In this document: positions 1 through 10,008 of the stretch, one piece after another
Numbering within the stretch: position 1 is the first letter of the stretch
Layout of the letters: every line of letters begins with the position of its first letter
From: Bacteroidota bacterium
Lineage (GTDB): Bacteria; Bacteroidota; Bacteroidia; Bacteroidales; VadinHA17
Direction: 5' to 3'
DNA length: 64,000 bases
Assembly: GCA_029547705.1 (NCBI GenBank)
Contig: JAKPOU010000061.1
Span: 100,450-164,449 of the forward strand
Notes under the pieces: generated by a model
The model's database searches: none
What the model was told of the DNA's origin: nothing
What the model saw: only the letters and a program-made list of their open reading frames with translations
Program-made: the position numbers and the translations under genes

Positions 1-25
1 CGGCAGCAGCAAATGATTCAGGGGA

Positions 26-1189
26 TTATTCGTAGATCAGGTATTTTTGCCGGGTCTTCCCGAACTTTTCCAGTCCGTCCTTCCATGTGGCGCGGATCTC
101 TGCCGCACTCATCCCCGACTGAATCTGTTCCCTCAGTGTCGGGCCGGCTGCCAGAACATCAAAGTAATTGTTAAAGAATTTGTCCTTTTCGGGATATTTC
201 GTCCAGGCATCCGTCAGCCAGTCAAGATTGACCATGGGCCGGGGCACAAGTTTTTCCTCCATCGCATTCCTCAGATCAACCCCGTAACACTTCACTCCCA
301 GCAGGGGAGGTCTGACTGATGCGGGAACACTTTCGGGCGTAAAGCTGAACCCTTCATCAGGAAACAGCGGCGACCCGTAAACCTGGAAGGGAAAGGGAGT
401 GCCCCTTCCGAGAGAAATACTTGTTCCCTCGAAGAAACACAGAGAGGGATAAAGATAAACGGCGGTCATGTTCGGAAGGTTGGGCGAAGGCCTTACGGGA
501 AGTTCATACAGGGACTGATGGGTGTAATTTCTGCACCTTATTACTGCGAGCTCACACTGCTGTCCGCCCGGAAGCCATTTTTCACCGTTTATCATCCCCG
601 CATATTCCCCGATGGTCATTCCGTGCATTACCGGGACCGGGTGCATGGCCACAAATGAACGGTAGGCAGTGTCGGCAATATTACCGTCGAAATAAAACCC
701 GTTGGGATTGGGCCGGTCAAAAACAATGCATTTCACATTGTTTTCAGCACAGGCTTCCATTACGTAATGAAGAGTTGATATATAGGTATAAAAGCGCGCT
801 CCCACGTCCTGAATATCATAAATCACCGCATCCAGTCCGGCCATGTCTTCCGGGTCCGGTTTGCGGCGGACCCCGTAGAGGCTCCTGACCGGAATTCCGG
901 TGGCAGCATCTGTTCCGTCGCCTATGTGCGCACCATCCGCCGCGAGCTCCCGGTAACCATGCTCGGGAGCAAAAATCATCCTCACATCAACTCCCCTGCC
1001 AAGTAAATATTCAACCAGATGGGTCTCCCCGGCCATAGAAGTCTGATTAGCCACAATTCCCACAGCCAGACCATCCAGCATTTTCATGTATTCCTCCGGT
1101 CTCTCCGCTCCGGGCACAGGGCCTTCGTTACCGCTTTTGCATGCGCATGCAGAAGCAACCATCAACAGAAATGTCAGTAAGTATTTCAT
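26..1189 (-). CDS. namZ: NamZ-like exo-beta-N-acetylmuramidase (DUF1343), lipoprotein
   Basis: Protein of 387 residues in the DUF1343 family, whose characterised members (NamZ of Bacillus subtilis and Tannerella) remove terminal MurNAc from peptidoglycan fragments. Residues 75-78 read PEHG, the segment that carries the catalytic Glu, and are followed by the family's D..TGIPV.SLYG stretch and the DIQDVGARFYTY block. The N terminus is a short hydrophobic signal with candidate lipobox cysteines at 15 and 17, so the enzyme is probably an envelope lipoprotein. I chose ATG at 1189; the frame stays open to a TTG two codons upstream, which would put a His before the signal. It fits a role in wall turnover next to the transglycosylase and dcw genes, although it is transcribed alone. 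Family assignment is firm; the exact substrate is inferred. Confidence 0.88.
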   Translation of the reverse strand: MKYLLTFLLMVASACACKSGNEGPVPGAERPEEYMKMLDGLAVGIVANQTSMAGETHLVEYLLGRGVDVRMIFAPEHGYRELAADGAHIGDGTDAATGIPVRSLYGVRRKPDPEDMAGLDAVIYDIQDVGARFYTYISTLHYVMEACAENNVKCIVFDRPNPNGFYFDGNIADTAYRSFVAMHPVPVMHGMTIGEYAGMINGEKWLPGGQQCELAVIRCRNYTHQSLYELPVRPSPNLPNMTAVYLYPSLCFFEGTSISLGRGTPFPFQVYGSPLFPDEGFSFTPESVPASVRPPLLGVKCYGVDLRNAMEEKLVPRPMVNLDWLTDAWTKYPEKDKFFNNYFDVLAAGPTLREQIQSGMSAAEIRATWKDGLEKFGKTRQKYLIYE

Positions 1190-1473
1190 ATGCAAGTAAT
1201 TTTATTCTGATTCCCATTAATAATCCTGCCTCCTGGCCCGGCAGATCCTGTCCTGCATACCGGGCCCTGTCCATTGCCACAGGTTCCCGGCCTGTTGCCC
1301 GGTCCTCCCCTCTGCCGGTAACGGAATCTCTTCCCGCTCCCCCTGAATGGAGGCTGCGCCGGACAACTTCCATACAGACGCCTTAACGGCGCTTAATTTA
1401 CAATTTTTTCCCTGATGAAATCCCGACCCGCACCGGTTGTGTTAATTTTATTAATTTTGAATTCATTTGACAG

Positions 1474-2718
1474 ATGAATCTACCTTATTTCATAGCAGAA
1501 CGTCTTATCAGGGGACGCAGGGAGGGCACATCATTTTCAAGGCCCATCAATGTAATTGCAATTGCAGGTATTGCCACGGGCCTGGCGGTCATGATACTTG
1601 CAGTGGCCATCCTGACCGGCTTCAAGCAGCAGATAAGGGAAAAGATCATAGGTTTCGGATCCAGCATCCAGATTGTGAACCTTGATTCAAACCTGTCCTT
1701 TGAGACTGTACCCATCCGCCAGGGCCAGGAATTCATACCAAAAATCAGAAACCTGCCCGGAATAAAACACGTCCAGGTTTTTGCAACAAAAGCCGGAATC
1801 ATAAAAACCGGGGACAATATTCAGGGCGTTGTGCTCAAGGGAGTGGGTTCTGATTATGACTGGAGCTATTTTGCCTCCAGCATGGTTGAGGGGGAGGTTT
1901 TCCGGGTGAGCGATTCAACACGGACCGACAGGGTCATAATATCAAGAAAAATATCCGATATGCTCCGGCTCAGGACAGGTGATTCGTTTGCCATGCATTT
2001 TGTTCAGGACCCGCCAAGAATGAGGAAATTTGTCATCAGCGGCATTTATGAGACCAGCCTTGAGGAGTTTGACAAAATCTATGTCTTCTGCGACATAAAC
2101 CACATAAAACGTCTTAACGGATGGGATGATGACCAGGTGAGCGGTTTTGAGATCTTCATCAATGATTTCGGAAAACTCGACCAAATGACATCAGCGGTAA
2201 GGTCTGCAATCGGTTATCAGCTTCTCCGTGACGAAGAAAAGTTCAATGTGATCAGCATAAGGGAAAAATACCCGCAGATCTTTGACTGGCTCAATTTTCA
2301 GGATATCAATGTGATAATAATAATACTGCTGATGCTTACCGTTGCAGGTTTCAATATGGTATCCAACCTGCTGATCCTGATACTTGAGAAAACAAACATG
2401 ATCGGAATACTGAAGGCGCTGGGTTCTCACGACAAAACCATCAGGGGGGTCTTTCTCTACCAGGCAGCCTACCTGATCGGCAAGGGCCTGTTCTGGGGAA
2501 ACATCATCGGTATAGGGCTTTCAGTCCTGCAGTTAAAAACCGGCCTGATATCTCTTGATCCCTCCTCGTATTATATCAAAACCGTCCCGGTCAATCTGCA
2601 GATGATCCACATAGTTTTTCTCAATGCCGGCACCATGGCCGCCATACTCGTGATGCTCCTGGTGCCGTCAAAGCTGATAAGCAGGATCTCACCCGTGAAA
2701 GCGATAAGATACGACTAG
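1474..2718 (+). CDS. LolC/LolE-type ABC transporter permease (FtsX/MacB family)
   Basis: A 414-residue inner-membrane permease with the FtsX/MacB topology: one membrane helix near residues 24-50, a large periplasmic domain to about 270, then three helices near 278-300, 325-350 and 378-402. The N-terminal pattern (FIAERLI..., then INVIAIAGIATGLAVMI) is typical of the LolC/LolE proteins that release lipoproteins from the inner membrane. No ATPase or second permease gene lies next to it; in Bacteroidota these permeases are often encoded singly with LolD elsewhere. It converges with the mltF-like gene, leaving only 9 bases between the stop codons. Transport of lipoproteins is inferred from the family; a general MacB-like export role is the alternative. 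Confidence 0.85.
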   Translation: MNLPYFIAERLIRGRREGTSFSRPINVIAIAGIATGLAVMILAVAILTGFKQQIREKIIGFGSSIQIVNLDSNLSFETVPIRQGQEFIPKIRNLPGIKHVQVFATKAGIIKTGDNIQGVVLKGVGSDYDWSYFASSMVEGEVFRVSDSTRTDRVIISRKISDMLRLRTGDSFAMHFVQDPPRMRKFVISGIYETSLEEFDKIYVFCDINHIKRLNGWDDDQVSGFEIFINDFGKLDQMTSAVRSAIGYQLLRDEEKFNVISIREKYPQIFDWLNFQDINVIIIILLMLTVAGFNMVSNLLILILEKTNMIGILKALGSHDKTIRGVFLYQAAYLIGKGLFWGNIIGIGLSVLQLKTGLISLDPSSYYIKTVPVNLQMIHIVFLNAGTMAAILVMLLVPSKLISRISPVKAIRYD

Positions 2719-2724
2719 AGAAAT

Positions 2725-2741
2725 GAATCAGTTACTGATTC
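2725..2741. terminator. Short hairpin between convergent genes
   Basis: A perfect 7-bp stem with a 3-base loop (GAATCAG-TTA-CTGATTC) sits at the junction of the convergent permease and mltF genes and overlaps the mltF stop codon. It could stop transcription from either side, but there is no long T-tract, so termination is only a suggestion. Confidence 0.3.
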
Positions 2742-4224
2742 TGAGGGAATTATCCCTGCTGTCCTGATCTGTGTTCATCGTCAGGCGAATGCTGTTTTCC
2801 CCGGAAATTATATTCTTGTAATGTTCATATCTTTCCAGGATCTGGGTTACATAGTTGACCGATTCCGTGCCCTTGAAATAGCCGTTCTTTACAACTGCAT
2901 CCTTGTAATAAACAGGGTCCGACTTTTTCAGCAGCCACACTGCAACATTGTCTTCCCATTTGCGGGGATCCATTCCGTTCTTTTCAGCAAGTTTCATTGC
3001 ATCGAGGACATGTCCGGGTCCGGCATTATAGGATGCAAGAATAAATTTAAGCCTTTCGTTCTCCTCGGGAATCTTATTCTCGAACATCGTCTTAAGCCAG
3101 TTGATATACAATATGCCAGCCCTCATGTTGCTTGCGGGAGATGATTTTACATCTATTCCGAATTTTTCGCCCGTGGGAGGCATCACCTGCATAAGTCCGT
3201 AGGCTCCGGCCCATGACTCAACATCCGGATCAAACCTTGACTCCTGGTAAATGAGCGAGGCCAGAAGACGCCAGTCCCATTCGATTTCCCGGCTTGCCCT
3301 CTTGATCATATCATCCCACCTGGAGATCTTGCCCGTGCTCAGTGAATAGTAATCGCTCTTCACCATGTAATTGGATCTGCTGTTCCTGAAGTATTTGGCA
3401 TACATCGCCCGGTACCTCCTCGTCTCCTTATAGGTGGAAAGCCAGTGATTCAATTCGTTAAGCAGATCGGAAGATTCACGCTTTTTCAGACCCCATGCAA
3501 TATTCTGAGGAAAGCTTACCGGTGTGCTGATATCAATATCAGGATAATAAGTTGAATTAACCATGGCAACATTCTCATCGCTTATGGTATATTCTATTTC
3601 CCCGTTTGCCACAAACCTGATCAGCTCTTCTGAATTATAGGGAACTTCAACAATCCCTATGGTGTCGCCTATTTCATTTGAAAGTGCCCTGAGACGGTTA
3701 ATGTACGCCGAATTCTCCTGAACAAAAACCGTCTTGTTTGCGAGGTCAAGCTGATTCCTCACCAGCTGCCTTTCAAGGGCAGCGGCCGTAAGGGACCTCC
3801 AGTTCCGTGGCTTGCGCTGGATAAGAACCTGACGCGTCTGCAGTATCGGTTCAGTGAAAAGTATTTTTTTCTTCCTGGCTGAATTAACTGTCAGCCCAAT
3901 TGCAATTATGTCAGCTTTCCCGTCCTGCAGAAGATCACAGGCTTTGTCAAGCTGATTTTCAGTAATCAGCTCAAGGTCAAGGCCCAGATAATCTGCAAAG
4001 TCATTGAGCAGTTCATAGTGAAAGCCCATCGGTTCACCCTTGTAAACAAAATAATTCGTTGAGTTTATATCCGTTATGGCAATCAGCTTCCCTCTCTGCC
4101 TTATAATTTCAAGATCAGAGGAAAGATTGCTGGGATCTGTTTCTGGCGGGTGAATTTTGCCATCTGTACAGGAGATTAATCCCGCTGCCAGTATGGCTGT
4201 GATAAAGATTGTTATTTTTCCCAA
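2728..4224 (-). CDS. mltF: MltF-like lytic murein transglycosylase with solute-binding domain, lipoprotein
   Basis: A 498-residue lipoprotein (lipobox LISC, Cys19) with the two-domain MltF build. Residues about 37-280 form a periplasmic solute-binding (SBP_bac_3) domain, which in MltF acts as a regulatory module. Residues about 300-450 form an SLT lysozyme-like domain with the catalytic Glu328 in LIYQESRFDP, followed by GAYGLMQVMP and the ASYNAGPGHV motif. The enzyme would cleave the MurNAc-GlcNAc bond with formation of 1,6-anhydroMurNAc in the periplasm. The neighbouring NamZ-like gene would process muropeptide fragments further, so the area has a wall-turnover theme. The gene is separated from the porin gene upstream by about 60 bases. 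Confidence 0.9.
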   Translation of the reverse strand: MGKITIFITAILAAGLISCTDGKIHPPETDPSNLSSDLEIIRQRGKLIAITDINSTNYFVYKGEPMGFHYELLNDFADYLGLDLELITENQLDKACDLLQDGKADIIAIGLTVNSARKKKILFTEPILQTRQVLIQRKPRNWRSLTAAALERQLVRNQLDLANKTVFVQENSAYINRLRALSNEIGDTIGIVEVPYNSEELIRFVANGEIEYTISDENVAMVNSTYYPDIDISTPVSFPQNIAWGLKKRESSDLLNELNHWLSTYKETRRYRAMYAKYFRNSRSNYMVKSDYYSLSTGKISRWDDMIKRASREIEWDWRLLASLIYQESRFDPDVESWAGAYGLMQVMPPTGEKFGIDVKSSPASNMRAGILYINWLKTMFENKIPEENERLKFILASYNAGPGHVLDAMKLAEKNGMDPRKWEDNVAVWLLKKSDPVYYKDAVVKNGYFKGTESVNYVTQILERYEHYKNIISGENSIRLTMNTDQDSRDNSLRISN

Positions 4225-4286
4225 TGATGAAGCATTAGTTCAACAAATATTTTCAGACAAAAACGCGGCAAAGATAATACATTTTT

Positions 4287-6203
4287 TTAATTATAAAATG
4301 TCCATGCAATTCCATACCTTAGCATTCTGTAATTCATTGGATATAAGGGAATCATGAAATAGTCACTCCCGGATAATCCCGAATTGACATGATCCAGCAT
4401 CACAAAGATCCGTGTACGTTTGAGCTTGAGATTGAGAAAGATATTGACAAAGGGATAGTTTCCGGTTTTTGTTTTTTCCTGCCTGAAAAAGCGTCCCGTG
4501 GCAGGCATGTATGAATATGCACGATAGGGAGTATGATAAAGAAGATCTATCCCGAACTGGCTGTTGAGGGAACCGTTTGTCTGCCTGAATCTGAAGAGGT
4601 GTTCAATATAACCGGCAGTACGTACCGAGAGGAGGGGAAGGTCAAGAACCGCCGGATTGCTGCTTAGCTGTGTCAGCAAATCGCCGGAGAGGTGCATTTT
4701 CCATGCCGTAAGCTCCTTTCCTGCCATGACTGACAAAACAGACAATCCGCCTCCGTGCTGGGATGGAAGTGATTCCGGATTGAAATCCGTATAATTGTCA
4801 ATGATTGCATAGTTGAATCTCAGATCTGTTTTCGCGGCCGGATAGGAAAAACGGCTTCCTATATCTACTCTGAATTCCTTTTTCATGCCTGCATTCCAGC
4901 TGAAGTGATTGCTCCCCCAGCGTTCATACCAGAAAGATGGCTGCCTGTTCATGATACTGCCGTTGATATTCCAGACAGCCGTGCCCTTTTTCCATTCAAA
5001 GGATTTTACAAGTTCCCCCTTAAGCCTGAAATCCCCGGCCCTGTATCCGGTCAGGAAAAGTTCCCCGTCAGCTGTCCACATGAACTTCTCTCCGATGTTG
5101 TTGTAAAGCCTGCCGGTCAGGACATTGTTCGGCTTCCTCCAGACCAGCGTGTCAGCAGACAAGGTGTCCGGCAGCGGACAGATCTGGCTGTAGCGTATCA
5201 GTTCATTCCTTATGCCCGCCCCGCCACCGACACGGAATTTCCTTTTTTCATCAGTGCTGAAGTCAAATCTCAGGGTATTTTTGATAATCCGCTGCGACAG
5301 GGAATCATAGGTGAAGGAATTGTTTATATATATTGTATCATAAAAACCCGATTGCGGATATTTGTCGGAATACGTTCTGCCTGAATTGTCAAAAATGAAA
5401 ATATGGGAAAATATGCCCCTGAGCCCGGAGAAATCCCTGCTGCTGTTCAGCGAATCTGCCGTTCCGGTTTTCCTGCCCACCGTATACCTCTGCACCAGAA
5501 GCATATTCTTGTTCTTAAGACCGCTCCTCGCACTGTTCAGGCCGCCCATCCTCACCGGCACATCCCGGGTGTCAAAAAGGTCCAGATCCTCCCTGTCGTT
5601 TATTCCGCCGTTCTCATACGACGTTATATTATTGATGCCGGCTGAGAAATAGTATTTGTACACCGGGCCCGTATATGACGAAAAGAACGTAAAGTTCTTG
5701 TCAACTGCCTTCTGGTAGCTGTACTGTCCGAGATTGAAAACAATATCATATACCAGTCCGAAATTTAGATATCTGTTTACATTCTGGGAATGGCGCACCC
5801 TGAATGTCTGTTCGGACATCTGCCGTGGCCCCCCGTTTGTCCAGACCATCTCGGTGAAGGGAACCTGAGTGTTCATGAACAGGGCCTTTCGCGGAACATA
5901 CATCACGGGAAGATAATAAGAATACAGGAATTCATCCGGATCAGTTATCCGGTCAAAAAAATTAATCTGGTAAAAAGGAAGTCCGTAATTTCCGAGGGTG
6001 GCATTCAGTGGAGAATACCTGTCAGCAATCCTGTAACGGTGAAACAGGGAAAAGACTGTATCAAATGGAATGATTGTCTCTTCCGTGAAGTCGTGGCTGA
6101 GATTCCATTGCCTGATCGTTCTGGTTCCGGCAGATTTCTGTGCAGAAAGGCCTGATCCCGTCAGAATCAGTAAAATGAACAATATTTTCAGATTCCTGAT
6201 CAT
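4287..6203 (-). CDS. Putative outer-membrane porin (Porin_10-like)
   Basis: A 638-residue protein with a cleavable signal peptide (ends near LSAQ, residue 21) and then almost entirely alternating beta-strand sequence rich in aromatic residues. It ends in ...YGIAWTFYN, whose terminal aromatics fit an outer-membrane barrel. The N-terminal part after the signal (RYSPLNATLGNYGLPFYQINFF) matches the pattern I know from the Bacteroidota putative-porin family Porin_10. It lies directly downstream of ftsZ on the same strand, 71 bases after the ftsZ stop, a position where such porins also occur in other Bacteroidota. Substrate unknown. Confidence 0.78.
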   Translation of the reverse strand: MIRNLKILFILLILTGSGLSAQKSAGTRTIRQWNLSHDFTEETIIPFDTVFSLFHRYRIADRYSPLNATLGNYGLPFYQINFFDRITDPDEFLYSYYLPVMYVPRKALFMNTQVPFTEMVWTNGGPRQMSEQTFRVRHSQNVNRYLNFGLVYDIVFNLGQYSYQKAVDKNFTFFSSYTGPVYKYYFSAGINNITSYENGGINDREDLDLFDTRDVPVRMGGLNSARSGLKNKNMLLVQRYTVGRKTGTADSLNSSRDFSGLRGIFSHIFIFDNSGRTYSDKYPQSGFYDTIYINNSFTYDSLSQRIIKNTLRFDFSTDEKRKFRVGGGAGIRNELIRYSQICPLPDTLSADTLVWRKPNNVLTGRLYNNIGEKFMWTADGELFLTGYRAGDFRLKGELVKSFEWKKGTAVWNINGSIMNRQPSFWYERWGSNHFSWNAGMKKEFRVDIGSRFSYPAAKTDLRFNYAIIDNYTDFNPESLPSQHGGGLSVLSVMAGKELTAWKMHLSGDLLTQLSSNPAVLDLPLLSVRTAGYIEHLFRFRQTNGSLNSQFGIDLLYHTPYRAYSYMPATGRFFRQEKTKTGNYPFVNIFLNLKLKRTRIFVMLDHVNSGLSGSDYFMIPLYPMNYRMLRYGIAWTFYN

Positions 6204-6274
6204 CTGCGCAAATATAGGAATAATGACAACACCGCAGCTGTGTTAATCAGGCCGGGAATGATGCGGATTCCGTG

Positions 6275-7771
6275 TCAATCCACATTATCGTTCAGATAGG
6301 CATTGTTTTTACTGATTACCGGACCATCATTCTCATCCGAGCTGAGAGTGAATTGTGACAATTCGCTTCCTGACTGCCTGTCAGGGGCCGGCAGCGACAT
6401 ATTTCTTCTTATATAGGCCGGCACATCCTCGAATGCCTCAATGTTCTCCTTCATGGTCCTGCTCGATATTCCCTCCTTCTGCATGATTTTCTGCATGTGC
6501 TTGACCTTCTTCAGGCGCAATTCGGGATCTTCCCCGCCTTCATGATCATTATCCCTGTCAGCAGATGATTTTCTGCCCCTTGCAGTTTCAACGCTGAAAT
6601 CGAGGGTGCCCTGGTAATTTTCCCGAAAATCTGCAATTATGGGTTCATTTTCTTTTCCGTGAACCCTGAATTCCTCCGGAGCTTTTTCCGTTTCTCTTCC
6701 CGGATTCAGCGGATAGTCACCGGAACTCAGGACTTCAACCTTTTTTGCCCTCCTGGGCTTCATGGGCTGAATAATATTGTTGGCTTCAAAGCCGGTGGCA
6801 ATGACTATTATGCTCAGGTTTTCCTTCAGTTCCTCATCTGATGAGAGTCCTCTTATTATCAGTGCATCATCCGATGCAACCGAATATATATAATCTGTAA
6901 TATCACCCAGTTCATCCATTGTAAGTTCATCCTCGGCCCTTCCCGAGGATATGTTTATCAGAATGCTTTTTGCCCCTGTTATGTCATTTGAATTAAGCAG
7001 AGGAGAGGCCAGTGCATTTTCCATTGCTTCTATTGCCCTGTTCTCTCCTGCTGCAATTCCCATACCCATGACAGCGACTCCCGAATTTTTCATTACTGTT
7101 TCAACGTCGGCAAAGTCGACATTGATATATCCTGTTACAGTGATTATTTCTGCAATGCCCTTTACGGCCGTGGCCAGAACGTCATCTGCTTTTCCAAATG
7201 CAGATGACACGCCGAGGTTTCCGTAAATATCCCTGAGTTTTTCGTTGTTTATCACCAGAAGGGAATCCACATGGTTCTCGAGCTCAGCTATGCCTTCCAC
7301 AGCATAGTTGATCCTGATCTTTCCCTCTGACTTGAACGGGATGGTAACAACCGCTATGGTAAGCAAACCGGCCTCCCTGCAGGCTTTTGCTATTACCGGT
7401 ATTGCTCCTGTCCCGGTTCCTCCTCCCATGCCCGTTGTTAGGAAAACCATCCTGGTATTGCCCGAAAGTGCATTCATGACATCAGCAATGTTCTCCTCGG
7501 CAGCCTTCCTGCCTTTTTCAGGCTGGCTTCCCGCACCCATGCCCTCGGTAAGCGAAGCACCCAGCTGTATCTTAACCGGTACCGGGCTCTTGTCGAGAGA
7601 CTGGCGGTCGGTATTGCAGACAATGAAATTAACGTCTTTTATACCCTTCTCAAACATATGATTAACGGCATTGACACCGCCGCCGCCCACTCCCACAACC
7701 TTGATTATTGATGATCTTTCAACCGGAAGATCGAAATTTATCAGGTCATCGGAATTTTCACTTAATATCAT
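6275..7771 (-). CDS. ftsZ: Cell division protein FtsZ
   Basis: Tubulin-like GTPase that polymerises into the Z ring. From ATG at 7771 the protein has 498 residues; the frame also opens at a TTG at 7792, but the ATG is preceded by a purine-rich stretch and gives the usual short N terminus. The nucleotide loop GVGGGGVNAV and the tubulin signature GGGTGTG (about 116-122) are intact. After residue 330 comes a long, charged, low-complexity linker. A segment EDVPAYIRRNM resembles the conserved C-terminal peptide that binds FtsA, but here it is followed by about 40 further residues. It is the last gene of the dcw operon, 46 bases after ftsA. Confidence 0.98.
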   Translation of the reverse strand: MILSENSDDLINFDLPVERSSIIKVVGVGGGGVNAVNHMFEKGIKDVNFIVCNTDRQSLDKSPVPVKIQLGASLTEGMGAGSQPEKGRKAAEENIADVMNALSGNTRMVFLTTGMGGGTGTGAIPVIAKACREAGLLTIAVVTIPFKSEGKIRINYAVEGIAELENHVDSLLVINNEKLRDIYGNLGVSSAFGKADDVLATAVKGIAEIITVTGYINVDFADVETVMKNSGVAVMGMGIAAGENRAIEAMENALASPLLNSNDITGAKSILINISSGRAEDELTMDELGDITDYIYSVASDDALIIRGLSSDEELKENLSIIVIATGFEANNIIQPMKPRRAKKVEVLSSGDYPLNPGRETEKAPEEFRVHGKENEPIIADFRENYQGTLDFSVETARGRKSSADRDNDHEGGEDPELRLKKVKHMQKIMQKEGISSRTMKENIEAFEDVPAYIRRNMSLPAPDRQSGSELSQFTLSSDENDGPVISKNNAYLNDNVD

Positions 7772-7817
7772 TTTCTTTTCCACGGCCTTCAATTTTATTA
7801 CACTTCAGGGTTTATAA

Positions 7818-9170
7818 TCATTGATTTATTGGATTGTCCTCCACTTCAAACATTTTCTGCATCAGCATTTTTATTTTTTCCGTCAGACTGGTTTTCGGCT
7901 CTGCAGCAGTGTCTGCCTGATCTTCGCCCGGCACAGATGCAGGCTCAAAGCTGCCTCCGCCCTGTTCCGTAAACTCATGCTGAGGTGCTGCATTGAACGA
8001 TTTCCTGTAGGTCTCCAGAAAGTCAAAGCCCCTCATTATTAGTCCGACACTCGTTGAATACATGGGCTGGTTTATCTCTTCCCTGCCTGCTCCGCCAAGA
8101 TGCTCGTTGGGATATCCGACACGGACATCCATCGCTGTCCTGAACTGCATGAGCTGGGGCAGGTGCTTCAGCATGGCGCCGCCGCCGGTTATGACTATTC
8201 CGGCAGCAAGCCGGTCAGCATAGCCGGAGTTTTGTATTTCGAAATTGACAAAATCTATTATTTCTTCCATTCTTGACTGGATGATATAGGCAAGACTCTT
8301 GAAGGAGATTTCCTTGGGATTCCTTCCGCTTATGCCAGGAATGGCAACGACCTTGTCATCCGGGGCAATATCACCCAGGGCTGATCCGTACTGTATCTTG
8401 AGCTGTTCGGCATGCCTATGGAGAATGGCACAGCCTTCCTTTATATCATTGGTAACCACATTCCCGCCCAGGGGAATAACCGCAGTGTGCCTGATTATGT
8501 TGTCGTAATAAACAGCCATATCCGTAGTGCCGCCGCCAATATCAACAAGAACAACCCCGGCTTCCTTTTCATCATCAGTGAGAACAGCATCGGATGAAGC
8601 AAGAGGTTCAAGGATAAGATCCTTCACACTGAGGTTGGCACGCCTCACGCATTTTTCAATATTCTTTGCTGCCGCCACCTGGCCTATGACAATATGAAAA
8701 TTGGCTTCAAGCCTCCGCCCGCAAATACCGATGGGACTCTTCAGGCCTGTTTCATTGTCAACAATGAAATTCTGCGGGATGACATGGATTATCTCTTCTC
8801 CTATTTCAACATGGATCTTGTGCATATCCTCAATCAGCCTGAAAACCTCCTCTTTTTTTATGTCATCCTCATAGGAGTCACGGGTAATATAACCGCGGCT
8901 TTTCATGCTTTTTATATGCTGACCCGCTATCCCCACAAATACTTCGGAGAATTTCACACCCGACCTTTTCTGCACATCCTCCACAGTGGTCTGAATAGCC
9001 GTGACCGTCTCTTCAATATTTATCACAACCCCTCTTTTCACCCCCCTTGAGAGAGCCTTGCTCAGCCCGAGTATCTCAATCTTTCCGTTTTCATTTTTCT
9101 TGCCGACAATTGAAACAATTTTGGTGGTCCCGATGTCGATTGCTGCAATGTACTGTTCTCTCTTGCTCAT
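7818..9170 (-). CDS. ftsA: Cell division protein FtsA
   Basis: Actin-fold ATPase of 450 residues that tethers FtsZ to the inner membrane. The phosphate-1 motif AAIDIGTTK at the N terminus and the phosphate-2 motif VDIGGGTTDMAVY near the middle are visible, together with the SHS2 (1C) insert between them. The C terminus ends with a Lys/Met-rich amphipathic stretch (TEKIKMLMQKMF) suited to membrane binding, after a linker rich in Glu and Pro. It starts 10 bases after the ftsQ stop and sits directly upstream of ftsZ, as in most bacteria. Confidence 0.98.
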   Translation of the reverse strand: MSKREQYIAAIDIGTTKIVSIVGKKNENGKIEILGLSKALSRGVKRGVVINIEETVTAIQTTVEDVQKRSGVKFSEVFVGIAGQHIKSMKSRGYITRDSYEDDIKKEEVFRLIEDMHKIHVEIGEEIIHVIPQNFIVDNETGLKSPIGICGRRLEANFHIVIGQVAAAKNIEKCVRRANLSVKDLILEPLASSDAVLTDDEKEAGVVLVDIGGGTTDMAVYYDNIIRHTAVIPLGGNVVTNDIKEGCAILHRHAEQLKIQYGSALGDIAPDDKVVAIPGISGRNPKEISFKSLAYIIQSRMEEIIDFVNFEIQNSGYADRLAAGIVITGGGAMLKHLPQLMQFRTAMDVRVGYPNEHLGGAGREEINQPMYSTSVGLIMRGFDFLETYRKSFNAAPQHEFTEQGGGSFEPASVPGEDQADTAAEPKTSLTEKIKMLMQKMFEVEDNPINQ

Positions 9171-9180
9171 AACAATTGTT

Positions 9181-9963
9181 TTATTTTGCCTGTTGTCTTT
9201 TCTTACATACTATCTGATCCCTGAATTCCAGACTGATCACGGAATATTTATCCCATCCCGTTTCCGGGATAACATTTTCATAAAATGCTGCAAGGTTTTT
9301 TAGCTTTCCTTCAAAATTTTCAAATGTTCCCAGGTGTATCCGGTGGTTTCCCGCCCTGGGTATAAGATCTATCTTCCCCCGCTTGTCAACGTAGATCTGA
9401 TCTATCTGTGCCGACCAGAAATCATCTCCGGAAATGTATCTGACAAAATGATATGCATCCTTCAGGATTGTATGTCCCGCATCCAGGATACTGGTACCTT
9501 CAAGCATTGCACGGCTTATTGCAATATCCCCGCCGACGATATGCAGCCTCGGGCTCTGAAGGGTCCTTTTCCTGATCAGCACCCCCTCCGCATCAACGAG
9601 GAAATCCCCTCCCTCATCGGGAATAACCCGCATGACGGGATTCCGCTGGTATACATCAACATTCAGAATGCCGTCAATGCTCATATATGCTTCTGCCTTC
9701 CGCAGTTCTTTCAGTGTGCGAACCCTTCCCTCAATGTCCCACAGCGGCAGGCTGCCCTGAGGACGGCCAAGCAGACTGCCCTCCCTTCCGTTAACCAGGC
9801 TGAGAAGCTGTTTCCTTGTGACAAAATCATAATCGGATGAATCGCAGATGACTATGGAAATATCCCTGCAGGGCCTCGATCCGTAGTAGGACGACAACCA
9901 GACCGGAGCCGCCAGCATGTAGATCAGGGGAATAATCAGCAATATTTTCATAAGACGCATCAT
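9181..9963 (-). CDS. ftsQ: Cell division protein FtsQ/DivIB
   Basis: A 260-residue bitopic protein: a single membrane helix (about 5-25, MKILLIIPLIYMLAAPVWL), then a periplasmic POTRA-like region and beta domain. The segment around residues 85-115 (LRKAEAYMSIDGILNVDVYQRNPVMRV) is the usual FtsQ signature of a POTRA domain passing into the beta domain. FtsQ forms the divisome subcomplex with FtsL and FtsB. Two adjacent ATG codons (9963 and 9960) are possible starts. It lies between murC and ftsA in the dcw operon; its sequence is divergent, as usual for Bacteroidota FtsQ. Confidence 0.9.
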   Translation of the reverse strand: MMRLMKILLIIPLIYMLAAPVWLSSYYGSRPCRDISIVICDSSDYDFVTRKQLLSLVNGREGSLLGRPQGSLPLWDIEGRVRTLKELRKAEAYMSIDGILNVDVYQRNPVMRVIPDEGGDFLVDAEGVLIRKRTLQSPRLHIVGGDIAISRAMLEGTSILDAGHTILKDAYHFVRYISGDDFWSAQIDQIYVDKRGKIDLIPRAGNHRIHLGTFENFEGKLKNLAAFYENVIPETGWDKYSVISLEFRDQIVCKKRQQAK

Positions 9964-10008
9964 CTGTTCATTATCATCCTTTCATTTCCTTCCTGTTCCT
10001 CTGTTGTT

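Noticed and set aside
7771..7792. TTG at 7792 as the ftsZ start
   Set aside because: It adds seven residues not usual in FtsZ and has no good ribosome-binding sequence; ATG 7771 is preferred.
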